From a virus, in IMG/VR virus record IMGVR_UViG_3300043399_000272, positions 1-64,000 of that record: DNA of 64,000 bases. The stretch is one strand, 5' to 3'. The stretch's first letter is position 1. Each line of letters starts with the position of its first letter. The position numbers and the translations under genes are program-made. Shown one piece after another: positions 1 through 6,967 of this stretch. The notes beneath the pieces are model-generated. The model did no database searches, was not told the origin of the DNA, and saw only the letters and a list, made by a program, of their open reading frames with translations.

Positions 1-254
1 TTAATCTTGTCACGACTAAACTTAATTGCGCCGTTCCACGCCTTGAATGTGCTTGCCGAAGGTCCCCATACGTCTTTGTTATTATCGGTCCCTATGCCGC
101 CAGCAAAACATTTTTCCATGCTATCAACACATTCCTGAACAATCAACTCGGCGAACTTTTCCAATTCATCGTTGTCAAATACTGTAAGCCCATCATTGTC
201 AGTATCGGGATGTTTAAGAGCCTGTTCAGCAAGTTCTCGAATTCGGGGGTTCAT
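1..254 (-). CDS. Small phage protein, FAELIV-family paralogue A (partial)
   Basis: The reading frame starts at ATG 252-254 and runs off the left edge of the window without a stop. It begins MNPRIRELAEQAL and contains EKFAELIVQECV, the signature shared with the next three genes. The start overlaps the stop of the upstream gene (ATGA), so translation is probably coupled. No known function; it is the last visible member of a tandem four-copy family. The C-terminal part seen here (about 84 residues) is unlike that of its neighbours. Confidence 0.75.
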   Translation of the reverse strand, partial: MNPRIRELAEQALKHPDTDNDGLTVFDNDELEKFAELIVQECVDSMEKCFAGGIGTDNNKDVWGPSASTFKAWNGAIKFSRDKI

Positions 255-502
255 TCTTCAACTCCGTAACGGGACAGAAGATATTCACTGATTACATAAG
301 AACCAGTTCTAAAATCAGTATCGGGACTTGCTCGACCCTTAGCCAATACTGCCTCAGCACAGTCCTTGATAATCAACTCGGTGAGTTTTTCTGTGTAGGT
401 CGCAAGCCAAGAGAATTGTTTATTACGATCCTCAGTCCAACTTTCAGCCTGATCGGCGTGGTCCTCGGCTTTTTGAGAAAGTTCATCAAGTAATTTGTTC
501 AT
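251..502 (-). CDS. Small phage protein, FAELIV-family paralogue B
   Basis: An 83-residue acidic protein beginning MNKLLDELSQKAEDHA, with the family core LTELIIKDCAEAV around residues 40-52 and the shared C-terminal ending (Y)GVEE. It overlaps its neighbours by a few bases on both sides, typical of a coupled operon. The function is unknown. It belongs to a tandem array of four diverged copies at 1-956. Confidence 0.75.
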   Translation of the reverse strand: MNKLLDELSQKAEDHADQAESWTEDRNKQFSWLATYTEKLTELIIKDCAEAVLAKGRASPDTDFRTGSYVISEYLLSRYGVEE

Positions 503-705
503 TATTCAACTCCGAAATGTTTTGCCAGTTCTTCTGATGCTTCTTTTACATCCTTACCGCCGAATTCATCCTCAAGTAGATATCCAGCAGTCTTACGCAT
601 ACATTCCCTGACAATCAACTCAGCGAACACTTGGTCGCGAATATCTGGATCGTCCCCACCTTGTTCGTCAGCTTGTTCAACCAGTTCCCAAAATCGTTCG
701 TTCAT
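502..705 (-). CDS. Small phage protein, FAELIV-family paralogue C
   Basis: A 67-residue protein beginning MNERFWELVEQADEQ, with core FAELIVRECMRKT and ending KHFGVE. It is the shortest complete copy of the family. Start and stop codons overlap the flanking copies. Function unknown; the conserved Ala-Glu-Leu-Ile-Val-x-Glu-Cys helix is the only shared motif that can be seen. Confidence 0.75.
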   Translation of the reverse strand: MNERFWELVEQADEQGGDDPDIRDQVFAELIVRECMRKTAGYLLEDEFGGKDVKEASEELAKHFGVE

Positions 706-956
706 TGTTCAACTCCGAAATGTTCAATCAAAGCATAGGCAAAATCTTTAGCAGGATTCTCGCTAACAATGTTGGCTATGTCGTTTTCAGTTTGCTTTTC
801 TATTGCTACTCGGGCACATTCCCTCACAATCAACTCGGCGAACTTTTTCATTTCTTCTTCACAGGTTTCATTATGGTATTCCAAATACCAAATATCTTTG
901 TAATCTTCATAAAAAAATCCTGCTTGTATAGCAAGTTCTTTAATTCGTTCGTTCAT
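702..956 (-). CDS. Small phage protein, FAELIV-family paralogue D
   Basis: The frame opens at ATG 966-968, but the second Met (954-956) gives MNERIKELAIQAG, matching the start of its paralogues. It is also preceded by AAGGA/GGA at a good distance, so that start is chosen (84 residues). The core is KFAELIVRECARV and the end is EHFGVEQ. First gene of the paralogue array; function unknown. Confidence 0.75.
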   Translation of the reverse strand: MNERIKELAIQAGFFYEDYKDIWYLEYHNETCEEEMKKFAELIVRECARVAIEKQTENDIANIVSENPAKDFAYALIEHFGVEQ

Positions 957-957
957 T

Positions 958-1038
958 TTAGAATCCATCCTTGATGATTGCCAGGCCCATGATGACGACA
1001 GGCATCAATACGATAACAAGATTAGTGATAGCGGTCAT
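958..1038 (-). CDS. 26-residue hydrophobic micro-protein
   Basis: ATG 1036-1038 directly follows the TAA of the upstream gene and lies about 10 nt after GGAGG, a strong ribosome-binding site. The product, MTAITNLVIVLMPVVIMG then about eight more residues, is one membrane-spanning helix with a short charged tail. Its stop abuts the start region of the next gene. Position, ribosome-binding site and hydrophobicity support a real small membrane peptide of unknown role. Confidence 0.6.
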   Translation of the reverse strand: MTAITNLVIVLMPVVIMGLAIIKDGF

Positions 1039-1236
1039 TTACATTTCCTCCATTTGTTCGTCAGTTACTTCAACCAGTTCAGCACCATCATCGCTGTAAA
1101 AACGATTGACGATATCAACGAGGTCTCGGGGCGTGATGCGGTGACCTTCAAAAATCAGGTCACTAGAATAAAACACTTTGACCCAATCACCGGACTCCAT
1201 TGAGTTAGTGACTACACGAATTTCAAGCTTGCTCAT
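1039..1236 (-). CDS. Hypothetical small protein
   Basis: A 65-residue protein, MSKLEIRVVTNSMESG onward, predicted as short beta strands followed by an acidic helix (ending DEQMEEM). Its start overlaps the previous gene's stop and its stop touches the next micro-gene. No recognised family. Operon position suggests an early accessory gene. Confidence 0.65.
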   Translation of the reverse strand: MSKLEIRVVTNSMESGDWVKVFYSSDLIFEGHRITPRDLVDIVNRFYSDDGAELVEVTDEQMEEM

Positions 1237-1445
1237 ACCAGTTCTCCGGTTTCATCGTTGACACAGCCTAGGTAGACTGCCTTAATCATGTCATCATCCA
1301 TTGGTTCAAAATTAGCGTCACACCAGTTGATATAATCTAGTGCTGCCTCTTTAGTATCAAATTCTCTTTCCCATTTAACCTTATACAGGTTAGGCTCACC
1401 GTTCTCTACGGGGTGGACTTGGACGATGTGAAAGTATTTGGTCAT
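1233..1445 (-). CDS. Hypothetical small protein, F-T-EA-Y motif family
   Basis: A 70-residue protein with a beta-beta-alpha pattern: MTKYFHIVQVHPVENG, then KWEREFDTKEAALDYINWC. The aromatic-x-T-x-EEA-x-Y segment also occurs in the products at 1450-1611 and 4098-4286, so these may be distant paralogues. Function unknown. Confidence 0.65.
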   Translation of the reverse strand: MTKYFHIVQVHPVENGEPNLYKVKWEREFDTKEAALDYINWCDANFEPMDDDMIKAVYLGCVNDETGELV

Positions 1446-1449
1446 GTTA

Positions 1450-1611
1450 TTACTCCGTAACTACTTCGCAAATTTCGTAGTGGTTGTCAACAAAATCGTA
1501 GGCTTCGTCTTCGGTGGTGAAGCGACCCAACTCCATACCCAACCAACGCTCGGGTCCGGTGCCATCAACATCGCCGCCGAATTCTACTTGGTATACAACA
1601 AATTGGGTCAT
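1450..1611 (-). CDS. Hypothetical 53-residue protein, F-T-EA-Y motif family
   Basis: ATG 1609-1611 opens a 53-residue frame beginning MTQFVVYQVEFGGD, with GRFTTEDEAYDFVDNHY near the C terminus and stop TAA at 1450. The layout (beta strand pair, then T-x-EEA-x-Y helix) matches the neighbour at 1233-1445. It overlaps the upstream gene by four bases. Function unknown. Confidence 0.6.
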   Translation of the reverse strand: MTQFVVYQVEFGGDVDGTGPERWLGMELGRFTTEDEAYDFVDNHYEICEVVTE

Positions 1612-1790
1612 TTCAGTGCTTCCTTGCGAGTTTTGAACGGGCCTGCTACTTTAGTGAAGCCTTCTTGTGCGTGGTATTGATCCAGCGTCATACGACCTTC
1701 GATTTGGCTAGCGTTTTCTGCCCAACGATGTGCAGTTTCAGTGCCATCTGCCTTGCGAACCTTGTACCAAACAAAACGAATGTAACTCAC
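1608..1790 (-). CDS. Hypothetical small protein
   Basis: The open frame extends to a TTG at 1808, but a GTG at 1788-1790 lies six bases after AAAGGA and gives MSYIRFVWYKVRKADG (60 residues), so that start is preferred. The product has a beta-rich N terminus and a basic C terminus (FKTRKEALK). The sigma70-type promoter at 1820-1848 lies directly upstream. Confidence 0.6.
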   Translation of the reverse strand: MSYIRFVWYKVRKADGTETAHRWAENASQIEGRMTLDQYHAQEGFTKVAGPFKTRKEALK

Positions 1791-1819
1791 TGCTCGTCCT
1801 TTAATCAATCAATACATGT

Positions 1820-1848
1820 ATTATATGTCCAAAACCATTTATCGTCAA
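1820..1848 (-). promoter_or_regulatory. Sigma70-type promoter (spacer family)
   Basis: Minus strand TTGACG, 17 bp, TATAAT, with TTTTGGACA just before the -10 box. The -35 box overlaps the stop codon of the gene at 1845-2096. Confidence 0.78.
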
Positions 1849-2096
1849 CCTTTGCTGTCCTTGAGGTAGTCAAACAAGTGTGCCTTATCGTAAGCATTTT
1901 TGACTACAGGAAGGTTGTTACGCCAAATTGCGAACTTTCGTATTACATTTTCTACCCCGTTCAATGACCAGTTACGGAAGGGTGGAATCAGTGCTAAGAT
2001 TATAGCACATAGTAAGAAAAGTATTACAAAGGGGACAAAGGGAGCGGTAATACTATAGAATACAATATTGAGTTTTGCGTTAGGGCTTAGTTTCAT
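1845..2096 (-). CDS. Small membrane protein
   Basis: An 83-residue protein with one long hydrophobic segment at about residues 10-40, then an amphipathic basic tail. AAGG lies about six bases before ATG 2094-2096. The stop codon lies inside the -35 box of the promoter at 1820-1848, so the next transcription unit starts exactly where this gene ends. Function unknown. Confidence 0.65.
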   Translation of the reverse strand: MKLSPNAKLNIVFYSITAPFVPFVILFLLCAIILALIPPFRNWSLNGVENVIRKFAIWRNNLPVVKNAYDKAHLFDYLKDSKG

Positions 2097-2097
2097 T

Positions 2098-2610
2098 TTA
2101 GACCTTCACAGTTGCGCGGGGGTTGTTGATAGTCAGTGTTTGGTCTTCTGCCTCGTCACGGACAGTCAGTTTGCGATTCATAATGCCGTAACTTGCCATG
2201 AAAGGCTTTTTAGCGATAGCAATAACTTCAACACGGCGCACTTCGTTTTTACTGGCAATCATCAGTGTATCGCCAACACCGATTTCGTTACCATAGCGAT
2301 CAAAAGGAACGCACATGTCCATGTAAACATCATCATAGTTTACGCCTTCTTCGGTGATTACAACTTTAGGCTGACTACCCAGTTTAGGGATAGGACGATA
2401 CATTGGACGAGAAACTTCCTCCAACCAGATGCCTTCATAAACACCTTGGTCGTATTTGTCTTTTGCCATTGCCGCAACTTGGTGGCTGTCAAACTTTTCC
2501 AAGACAAATTGCTCGGGGTAATCCTGAACACCGATTTGCTGACCGTCAATGACCAGACCCTTGAGGTCACCGGTCAAGATTTTGTAGCGATGGGGATAAG
2601 TGCGAGCCAT
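2098..2610 (-). CDS. Hypothetical 170-residue protein
   Basis: Begins MARTYPHRYKILTGDLKG and is rich in beta strands, with an SH3-like central part (VGDTLMIASKNEVRRVEVIAIA) that suggests a small barrel. No catalytic motif seen. It is the first gene after the near-consensus promoter at 2640-2668. Function unknown. Confidence 0.65.
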   Translation of the reverse strand: MARTYPHRYKILTGDLKGLVIDGQQIGVQDYPEQFVLEKFDSHQVAAMAKDKYDQGVYEGIWLEEVSRPMYRPIPKLGSQPKVVITEEGVNYDDVYMDMCVPFDRYGNEIGVGDTLMIASKNEVRRVEVIAIAKKPFMASYGIMNRKLTVRDEAEDQTLTINNPRATVKV

Positions 2611-2639
2611 TTGTGTCTTTCAGTGAATCAATACTATGT

Positions 2640-2668
2640 ATTATATGCCCAAACCGATTATTAGTCAA
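2640..2668 (-). promoter_or_regulatory. Sigma70-type promoter (spacer family)
   Basis: Minus strand TTGACT, 17 bp, TATAAT, spacer ending TCGGTTTGGGCA. Reads into the gene at 2098-2610. Confidence 0.8.
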
Positions 2669-2675
2669 CCTTAGG

Positions 2676-2819
2676 TCATACAGCCCAACAGTCGTCAATA
2701 TCAACAACATAGAATTTTCCGGCAGATTTGATCTTAGCCTTGAACGGACCAACATACTTTACAAACACCCCGGTTTCTTCGCTCAGTGTCTCGGGGTTGA
2801 TAAAAGTTACCTTATCCAT
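2676..2819 (-). CDS. Hypothetical 47-residue protein
   Basis: ATG 2817-2819 follows GGAGTAAGCA (good ribosome-binding site). The product begins MDKVTFINPETLSEET and ends YVVDIDDCWAV. It sits between the promoters at 2640-2668 and 2851-2879, so it is effectively a single-gene unit. No recognised family. Confidence 0.6.
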   Translation of the reverse strand: MDKVTFINPETLSEETGVFVKYVGPFKAKIKSAGKFYVVDIDDCWAV

Positions 2820-2850
2820 TGCTTACTCCGTTTTCTCATTCAATACATGT

Positions 2851-2879
2851 ATTATATGCCCAAACCGATTTATTGTCAA
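2851..2879 (-). promoter_or_regulatory. Sigma70-type promoter (spacer family)
   Basis: Minus strand TTGACA, 17 bp, TATAAT (perfect), spacer ending TCGGTTTGGGCA. Reads into the 47-residue gene. Confidence 0.85.
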
Positions 2880-2993
2880 CCGCGGATATAACGCCAACCA
2901 AGTCGTTCGCCGCTGTAGTAAAACAACTTACCACACCAGTCTTGGAACTGACCCATTTGTTGCTCCAGTCGGTCCTTGTCAGAGATATACATT
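2876..2993 (-). pseudogene. Small ORF, apparently frameshifted
   Basis: ATG 2991-2993 opens MYISDKDRLEQQMGQFQ, but this frame stops after 21 residues (TAA at 2928-2930). A different frame continues with a protein-like tail (KLFYYSGERLGWRYIRG) to a TGA at 2876, inside the -35 box of the promoter at 2851-2879. Together they would make a plausible peptide of about 38 residues, suggesting a one-base indel or sequencing error. No slippery site is visible. Confidence 0.35.
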
Positions 2994-3321
2994 ATTTGAC
3001 TCCAAAAGTATTGAGTTGGGGTTGCAGGGTGTTAATCAATTCAGTCTCGCGGGCATGAGCAGGACGCTTACCACGCACGACCTCGATAACACCGAACACA
3101 AAACGCTCGGCTCCACGCTCACGCAATGCACGGCTCAGACCCCAATTCTTGTTTTCAGCAAGGGCCCTTTGCATGTGTTTTTGCATACGACGGTTGAGAG
3201 TTTTGCGTACATTGCCTTTAAATGACAAAGCGGTAAGACCAATGTAATACTCAAGTGTTACAACATCCTGGATGTAGTAGATTACTTGGTTACGATCGGA
3301 CCTGCGCTTGCGTTTCATCAT
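2992..3321 (-). CDS. GIY-YIG endonuclease
   Basis: The start is set at the ATG ATG pair (3316-3321), because the longer GTG start at 3339 would include the promoter -10 box at 3328-3333. Residues near 14-27 contain IYYI and YYIGLT, the GIY-YIG signature, followed by an Arg/His segment (RRMQKHMQR). The length (about 109 residues) fits a single catalytic domain without a DNA-binding tail. Probably a stand-alone or homing-type nuclease. Confidence 0.8.
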   Translation of the reverse strand: MMKRKRRSDRNQVIYYIQDVVTLEYYIGLTALSFKGNVRKTLNRRMQKHMQRALAENKNWGLSRALRERGAERFVFGVIEVVRGKRPAHARETELINTLQPQLNTFGVK

Positions 3322-3327
3322 TTTTGT

Positions 3328-3356
3328 ATTATGACACACCTTGGATTTATTGTCAA
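3328..3356 (-). promoter_or_regulatory. Sigma70-type promoter of the GIY-YIG gene
   Basis: Minus strand TTGACA, 17 bp, CATAAT. Excludes the longer GTG start of the gene. Confidence 0.72.
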
Positions 3357-3467
3357 GTTTTGGGCAAGAAATTTACTTTGGTATTCCCCTGAAATTTACT
3401 TTGGTGTTTCTTGTGCATCAGAGTACACCTCAGGGAAAAGTATCGGTCCTAGCGTTCCTGACAGGCG

Positions 3468-3516
3468 AAAATGAATACTTTAGTTACTGAAATTGTAAGT
3501 AGATAGTATTCATTTT
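3468..3516. repeat. 12-bp inverted repeat at the end of the Toprim gene
   Basis: AAAATGAATACT (3468-3479) and AGTATTCATTTT (3505-3516) with a 25-nt loop, overlapping the stop codon at 3515. Probably a terminator for the leftward transcript. Confidence 0.5.
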
Positions 3517-4042
3517 AACATGCGAATTCCTTGACCAGCATCGTGACAAAATCCTCGCTACTATCGCCCAAGTCTTTCTCGCCTTGCGGGTAGACAAAAA
3601 CATCACCGTACTTTGCTAATTTTTCACCAGCATCGTCACCGTCGCAAACTACAACGACCAAGCGGTTCAATGTTTTCAACCAGTTCTTAAAATCAGCACC
3701 AGGATTGTTACTCAAAACTGCAACTGCGCTAACTCCTCGGCTAGTCAATCTTGCGGCATCGAACAGTCCCTCACAGACAAACAAAACATGAGGGGTAAGG
3801 TGTAAACTTTCGACACCCCAAACTGCGACTGTGGGTTGACTGCGGTATGTGAAATACTTACCTTGCTTGGGGTTGTTTTGGGGCTTCTTTTCACCCTCAG
3901 GGCGGTATTGTTGGTAGCCAACTAATGCACCCGAGAGATTGTACAGGAAGAAAGTCGCAACACGATTTTTCTCGTCCACCATAGGACGATGCAACTCAAG
4001 GTTGAGGTGTCTGTCTTTGAGGTGTTCTGTAACTGTTTTCAT
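3515..4042 (-). CDS. Toprim-domain protein (primase-like)
   Basis: A 175-residue protein. Residues about 85-150 form a Toprim fold: VCEGLFDAARL (catalytic Glu) and VVCDGDDAGEKL (Asp-x-Asp), as in DnaG-type primases and Toprim-helicases. The zinc-binding and polymerase domains of full primases are absent, so it may be a partner subunit or a nucleic-acid-processing Toprim enzyme. It has its own promoter at 4049-4077, and an inverted repeat overlaps its stop codon. Confidence 0.75.
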   Translation of the reverse strand: MKTVTEHLKDRHLNLELHRPMVDEKNRVATFFLYNLSGALVGYQQYRPEGEKKPQNNPKQGKYFTYRSQPTVAVWGVESLHLTPHVLFVCEGLFDAARLTSRGVSAVAVLSNNPGADFKNWLKTLNRLVVVVCDGDDAGEKLAKYGDVFVYPQGEKDLGDSSEDFVTMLVKEFAC

Positions 4043-4048
4043 ACCTCA

Positions 4049-4077
4049 ATTATAAACCCAAACTGATTATTAGTCAA
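4049..4077 (-). promoter_or_regulatory. Sigma70-type promoter of the Toprim gene, in an inverted repeat
   Basis: Minus strand TTGACT, 17 bp, TATAAT. AACCCAAACT and AGTTTGGGTT flank the -35 box as a perfect 10-bp repeat, so it may also end the upstream transcript. Confidence 0.75.
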
Positions 4078-4097
4078 GTTTGGGTTGTAGTACTTAG

Positions 4098-4286
4098 TTA
4101 CACTTTTGTGATTTCAGCACGCCAGAAGTAATCAGGAGTGCCTCCTTCTTCCCAACGGGCCTTGTAGGCTTTGGCTTCCTCTAGGGTAGTGAAATACTTA
4201 GTGTCGTTAGGATCAACTCGCTGACCCCATCCACGCTCATATTCAGTGACGGTGACTTTGTAAACACCACTCAGTTTGACTTCCAT
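4098..4286 (-). CDS. Hypothetical small protein, F-T-EA-Y motif family
   Basis: A 62-residue protein with beta strands (GVYKVTVTEYERG), then TKYFTTLEEAKAYKARW, the motif also seen at 1233-1445 and 1450-1611. The upstream leader has GGAGTGGG and the promoter at 4316-4344. Function unknown. Confidence 0.65.
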   Translation of the reverse strand: MEVKLSGVYKVTVTEYERGWGQRVDPNDTKYFTTLEEAKAYKARWEEGGTPDYFWRAEITKV

Positions 4287-4315
4287 TTCCCACTCCTTTC
4301 GTCTACTGTACTTAC

Positions 4316-4344
4316 AGTTTACTACTGAGCGGATTATTTGTCAA
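4316..4344 (-). promoter_or_regulatory. Possible sigma70-type promoter
   Basis: Minus strand TTGACA, 17 bp, TAAACT (weak -10). Upstream of the gene at 4098-4286. Confidence 0.45.
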
Positions 4345-4765
4345 CTATTGCCAGTGCATCAGAAAAGACTTGGTCTAATCTATGTTTAACATCGAGTTCC
4401 CAAGGAAGATTTTCATAATCTTGAAATGACATATTTTCTGGCATTTCTTTAGTAATAAAAACACCATGCCAATAACTAGAACCATCACGTTTTATTTTCA
4501 AAACACCAATATGCTTTTGATGTACATGTATTAATTCGTGAGTTAATATTTTAGGAATCTGTTCTAATGGAACATTTACATTTATACCTACTCTGTTAAT
4601 ACGATACATATCAATACCTCCATAAATGTTTTGTCCTAAATCGTATAAACAAACATCAATTAACGGGGGTAATTCAATGACTTTAGATACAGCAATAGTA
4701 AATCTGTTTATTATTGCCTCTTGTTGGTATCTAGGTTTATTGTCTTGGTAATAAAACCTAACCAT
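4334..4765 (-). CDS. Zincin-like metallopeptidase (HExxH)
   Basis: A 143-residue protein whose centre contains LTHELIHVHQKH: HELIH is an HExxH zinc-binding helix preceded by a hydrophobic segment, as in SprT-like and other gluzincin-type folds. A third ligand is not certain; Asp or Glu residues near DVKHRLDQVF are candidates. No signal peptide, so probably cytoplasmic or virion-associated. It overlaps the next gene upstream by one base. Confidence 0.65.
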   Translation of the reverse strand: MVRFYYQDNKPRYQQEAIINRFTIAVSKVIELPPLIDVCLYDLGQNIYGGIDMYRINRVGINVNVPLEQIPKILTHELIHVHQKHIGVLKIKRDGSSYWHGVFITKEMPENMSFQDYENLPWELDVKHRLDQVFSDALAIVDK

Positions 4766-5226
4766 TAAACACTTGTAGATTTTTCTATTGGCTTTGTATA
4801 TTCGTAATTAACAGTATCTACATTTTCACGAAATACAATTGCTCCATTACGCAAATGGAATCGTCTAGCTAATTCAGTTTTCGGACTTAATGTAACAAAG
4901 CGAGTTACGCTGGGATATTCACGCTGTATGCCCTTTACTGATTCTATTAATAATTCTTGACCCTTACCTGCTTTATAACTCCATATTGTATAAAATACAG
5001 CAGTAGTAGGTACTTGGGTAGTATTATTTAAATCATCAACATTTTCAGGAACAAAATCATGGAAACTTACACAAACCATTGCGTCTGGTTTTTCTTCATC
5101 GCTAGTTAATGCGGCGACCATTCTACCGTTCGATACTCTAAAATCTTTAGGAATATCTGGACGAACAGGATCGTCTTTAATAAATTCAAGTAGTTTGTGT
5201 GTTAGGTCTTTGATGAAGGTAAGCAT
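4765..5226 (-). CDS. GNAT-like acetyltransferase fold protein
   Basis: A 153-residue protein. The segment FYTIWSYKAGKGQELL resembles the GNAT motif A loop, followed by ARRFHLRNGAIVF, a typical GNAT motif B (arrival at an F-x-x-x-x-G-A turn). The substrate is unknown. A TATAAATA late-promoter motif lies only eight bases before the start codon, suggesting late expression with little or no leader. Confidence 0.5.
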   Translation of the reverse strand: MLTFIKDLTHKLLEFIKDDPVRPDIPKDFRVSNGRMVAALTSDEEKPDAMVCVSFHDFVPENVDDLNNTTQVPTTAVFYTIWSYKAGKGQELLIESVKGIQREYPSVTRFVTLSPKTELARRFHLRNGAIVFRENVDTVNYEYTKPIEKSTSV

Positions 5227-5234
5227 GATAAGTG

Positions 5235-5242
5235 TATTTATA
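5235..5242 (-). promoter_or_regulatory. Late-promoter motif TATAAATA
   Basis: Eight bases before the ATG of the GNAT-like gene at 4765-5226. Confidence 0.5.
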
Positions 5243-5264
5243 CATAACGTATAAAATACGTATA

Positions 5265-6023
5265 TTATGCATTATAAATTGATTTTAGTAACCTGTCAAC
5301 TACTGCTTGTCGTTCATGTTTTGTTTTTGCTCCCAAAACGGTTATGTTGTACAAATGATTATTTGCGTTGATAATCATAGTTACACAAAAGCCAGCAGCC
5401 TTGGTAAACCCTGTTTTGATAGCTACTACTCCATCACGACCGAAATACTGACTGGTTGAATTAGTGGTAATCTTTAATTTCTTTTTACCTTGTTTAGAAT
5501 TCACAGTTACAGTTTTAGATTTGGCAGCATCACGCACTATGTCAAATTCTTGCATTGCTTTAGATAACAAGATAATATCAGATATTGTGCTATAGTTCAT
5601 AGGACTTAATCCAGTTGGTTCTACAAACCCAGTATTATTCATATTCAAATCACGTGAATGTTGATTCATCTTGTGAATAAAATAACTGTACCCGATCGGG
5701 AAGTTTTCTGCTAATGTTTGCGCGGCTAGATTATCACTACTGATTAGTGTGAGTTTGATCAAGTCTAATCTACTTAATGACATTCCTTTACTGATTTTAG
5801 TATTAGGAGTCTTTTTACTAGTGACGGTTAATATTTCATCCAAATCCTGATTCTCTTTTAGAATAGTATAAACCGTCATTAACTTACTAATACTAGCAAT
5901 ACTTAATTCAGAGTTATCCAATGAACCTTCTAGGATTTTGTCGTTGGTTATATCATATGCTACGGCCGTAGGTTGAGCAAAAGCGGCGAACGGTAATAAT
6001 AAAAATATAAAAATTTTAAGCAT
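5265..6023 (-). CDS. D-alanyl-D-alanine carboxypeptidase (S11 family, DacA-like)
   Basis: A 252-residue protein with an N-terminal signal peptide (MLKIFIFLLLPFAAFAQP). It carries the three penicillin-binding-protein motifs: S-x-x-K (SISKLMTVY), S-x-N (SSDNLAAQ) and KTG (IKTGFTKAAG). The family trims the terminal D-Ala of peptidoglycan pentapeptides in the periplasm. The C-terminal domain of PBP5 is missing, which is usual for short members. Phage copies are rare; a role in lysis, or in changing cell-wall cross-linking during infection, is an inference. A CTAAATA motif lies four bases before the ATG. Confidence 0.85.
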   Translation of the reverse strand: MLKIFIFLLLPFAAFAQPTAVAYDITNDKILEGSLDNSELSIASISKLMTVYTILKENQDLDEILTVTSKKTPNTKISKGMSLSRLDLIKLTLISSDNLAAQTLAENFPIGYSYFIHKMNQHSRDLNMNNTGFVEPTGLSPMNYSTISDIILLSKAMQEFDIVRDAAKSKTVTVNSKQGKKKLKITTNSTSQYFGRDGVVAIKTGFTKAAGFCVTMIINANNHLYNITVLGAKTKHERQAVVDRLLKSIYNA

Positions 6024-6027
6024 AATA

Positions 6028-6035
6028 TATTTAGT
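6028..6035 (-). promoter_or_regulatory. Late-promoter-like motif ACTAAATA
   Basis: Four bases before the ATG of the DacA-like gene. Confidence 0.35.
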
Positions 6036-6090
6036 TTATCATAAATTACATGAATTAGTCAAAAGTAACGGATAATCCGTAATAACCAAA

Positions 6091-6116
6091 AAAATAGGGG
6101 CCGAAGCCCCTATTTT
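6091..6116. terminator. Bidirectional terminator with UUCG loop
   Basis: 11-bp stem AAAATAGGGGC/GCCCCTATTTT closed on the minus strand by a TTCG tetraloop and followed by a T-run. Ends the operon 7385-6115. Confidence 0.92.
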
Positions 6117-6738
6117 AACCTGGTCCATAGACCTCTTCTCGGCTTTTCATTCCAACCAAGCCCCCTTCTGCTTCGATTCGTTTGAATACATCCTCAAGCA
6201 AAATAGGTCTAAAGTCAGTCTGCTCTACACAAACACAGTGATATCGAGGATCAACTACTTCCTCTTCTACTGTAAAGGGTCTAGGATCATACTTACTAGT
6301 CCTTTCAACCTTGACACTTTTCATCACACGGTGAGCATGAAGATGTCCGTGAATGTTAGTACCAAATCGACCAAGGTTGCTTTCATGCACAGGGATGTGA
6401 CTGAGGATACAACCATTCATCACATGATACGCACGAATATCCCTAAAGTAAGGAGTGTAGTCCTCAAGTCTAAAGATATCGTGGTTGCCCTTGATAAGCA
6501 CCTTGTCGCCATTAAGTCTTGCAAGAGTCTTAAGGGCTTTGCGATTGATTACAACATCCCCGAGGTGATAGACTTTATCATTGGGACGAACTGTTTCATT
6601 CCAACGACGGATCATTTCTTCATCCATTTCCTCGGGACTATCCCAAGGACGGAGTTTCGTCACACCATCGGGGCCCATGAACCTACAAACACCTGTGTGA
6701 CCAAAGTGTGTATCACTAACTAAAAATACCGCGGGCAT
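6115..6738 (-). CDS. Calcineurin-like metallophosphoesterase
   Basis: A 207-residue protein with the ordered metallophosphoesterase motifs SDTHFGH, HLGDVV, KGNHD and, near residue 130, HGHLHAH. These residues bind two metal ions. Phage members act on nucleotides, cyclic phosphates or nucleic-acid ends; the substrate here is unknown. The gene ends inside a strong bidirectional terminator (6091-6116). Confidence 0.85.
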   Translation of the reverse strand: MPAVFLVSDTHFGHTGVCRFMGPDGVTKLRPWDSPEEMDEEMIRRWNETVRPNDKVYHLGDVVINRKALKTLARLNGDKVLIKGNHDIFRLEDYTPYFRDIRAYHVMNGCILSHIPVHESNLGRFGTNIHGHLHAHRVMKSVKVERTSKYDPRPFTVEEEVVDPRYHCVCVEQTDFRPILLEDVFKRIEAEGGLVGMKSREEVYGPG

Positions 6739-6739
6739 T

Positions 6740-6967
6740 TTATGCTCCTCTCAATTCTAATTTCTTATTCAGATAAGCAACAAACTCGGTATAGAATTTA
6801 GTACCAAAGTCTGGATGCCTTTTCAGGTCACCGACTGTTTTGTCACGTAATGCAACCATGTCTTCGGTTGACATATCATTGTAATAACGTTCCAAATCAA
6901 ATGTCGGTTGACCTTCGGCAGTTGTTGTTCTGTATTTCAACAGAAAGGCTTGTCGTTCTGTAGTCAC
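6740..6967 (-). CDS. Hypothetical 75-residue protein
   Basis: A mostly helical, charged protein (MTTERQAFLLKYRTTTAEG onward). Its start overlaps the upstream gene's stop, and it lies one base from the metallophosphoesterase start, so the four genes from 7385 to 6115 form one operon. No recognised family. Confidence 0.6.
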   Translation of the reverse strand: MTTERQAFLLKYRTTTAEGQPTFDLERYYNDMSTEDMVALRDKTVGDLKRHPDFGTKFYTEFVAYLNKKLELRGA

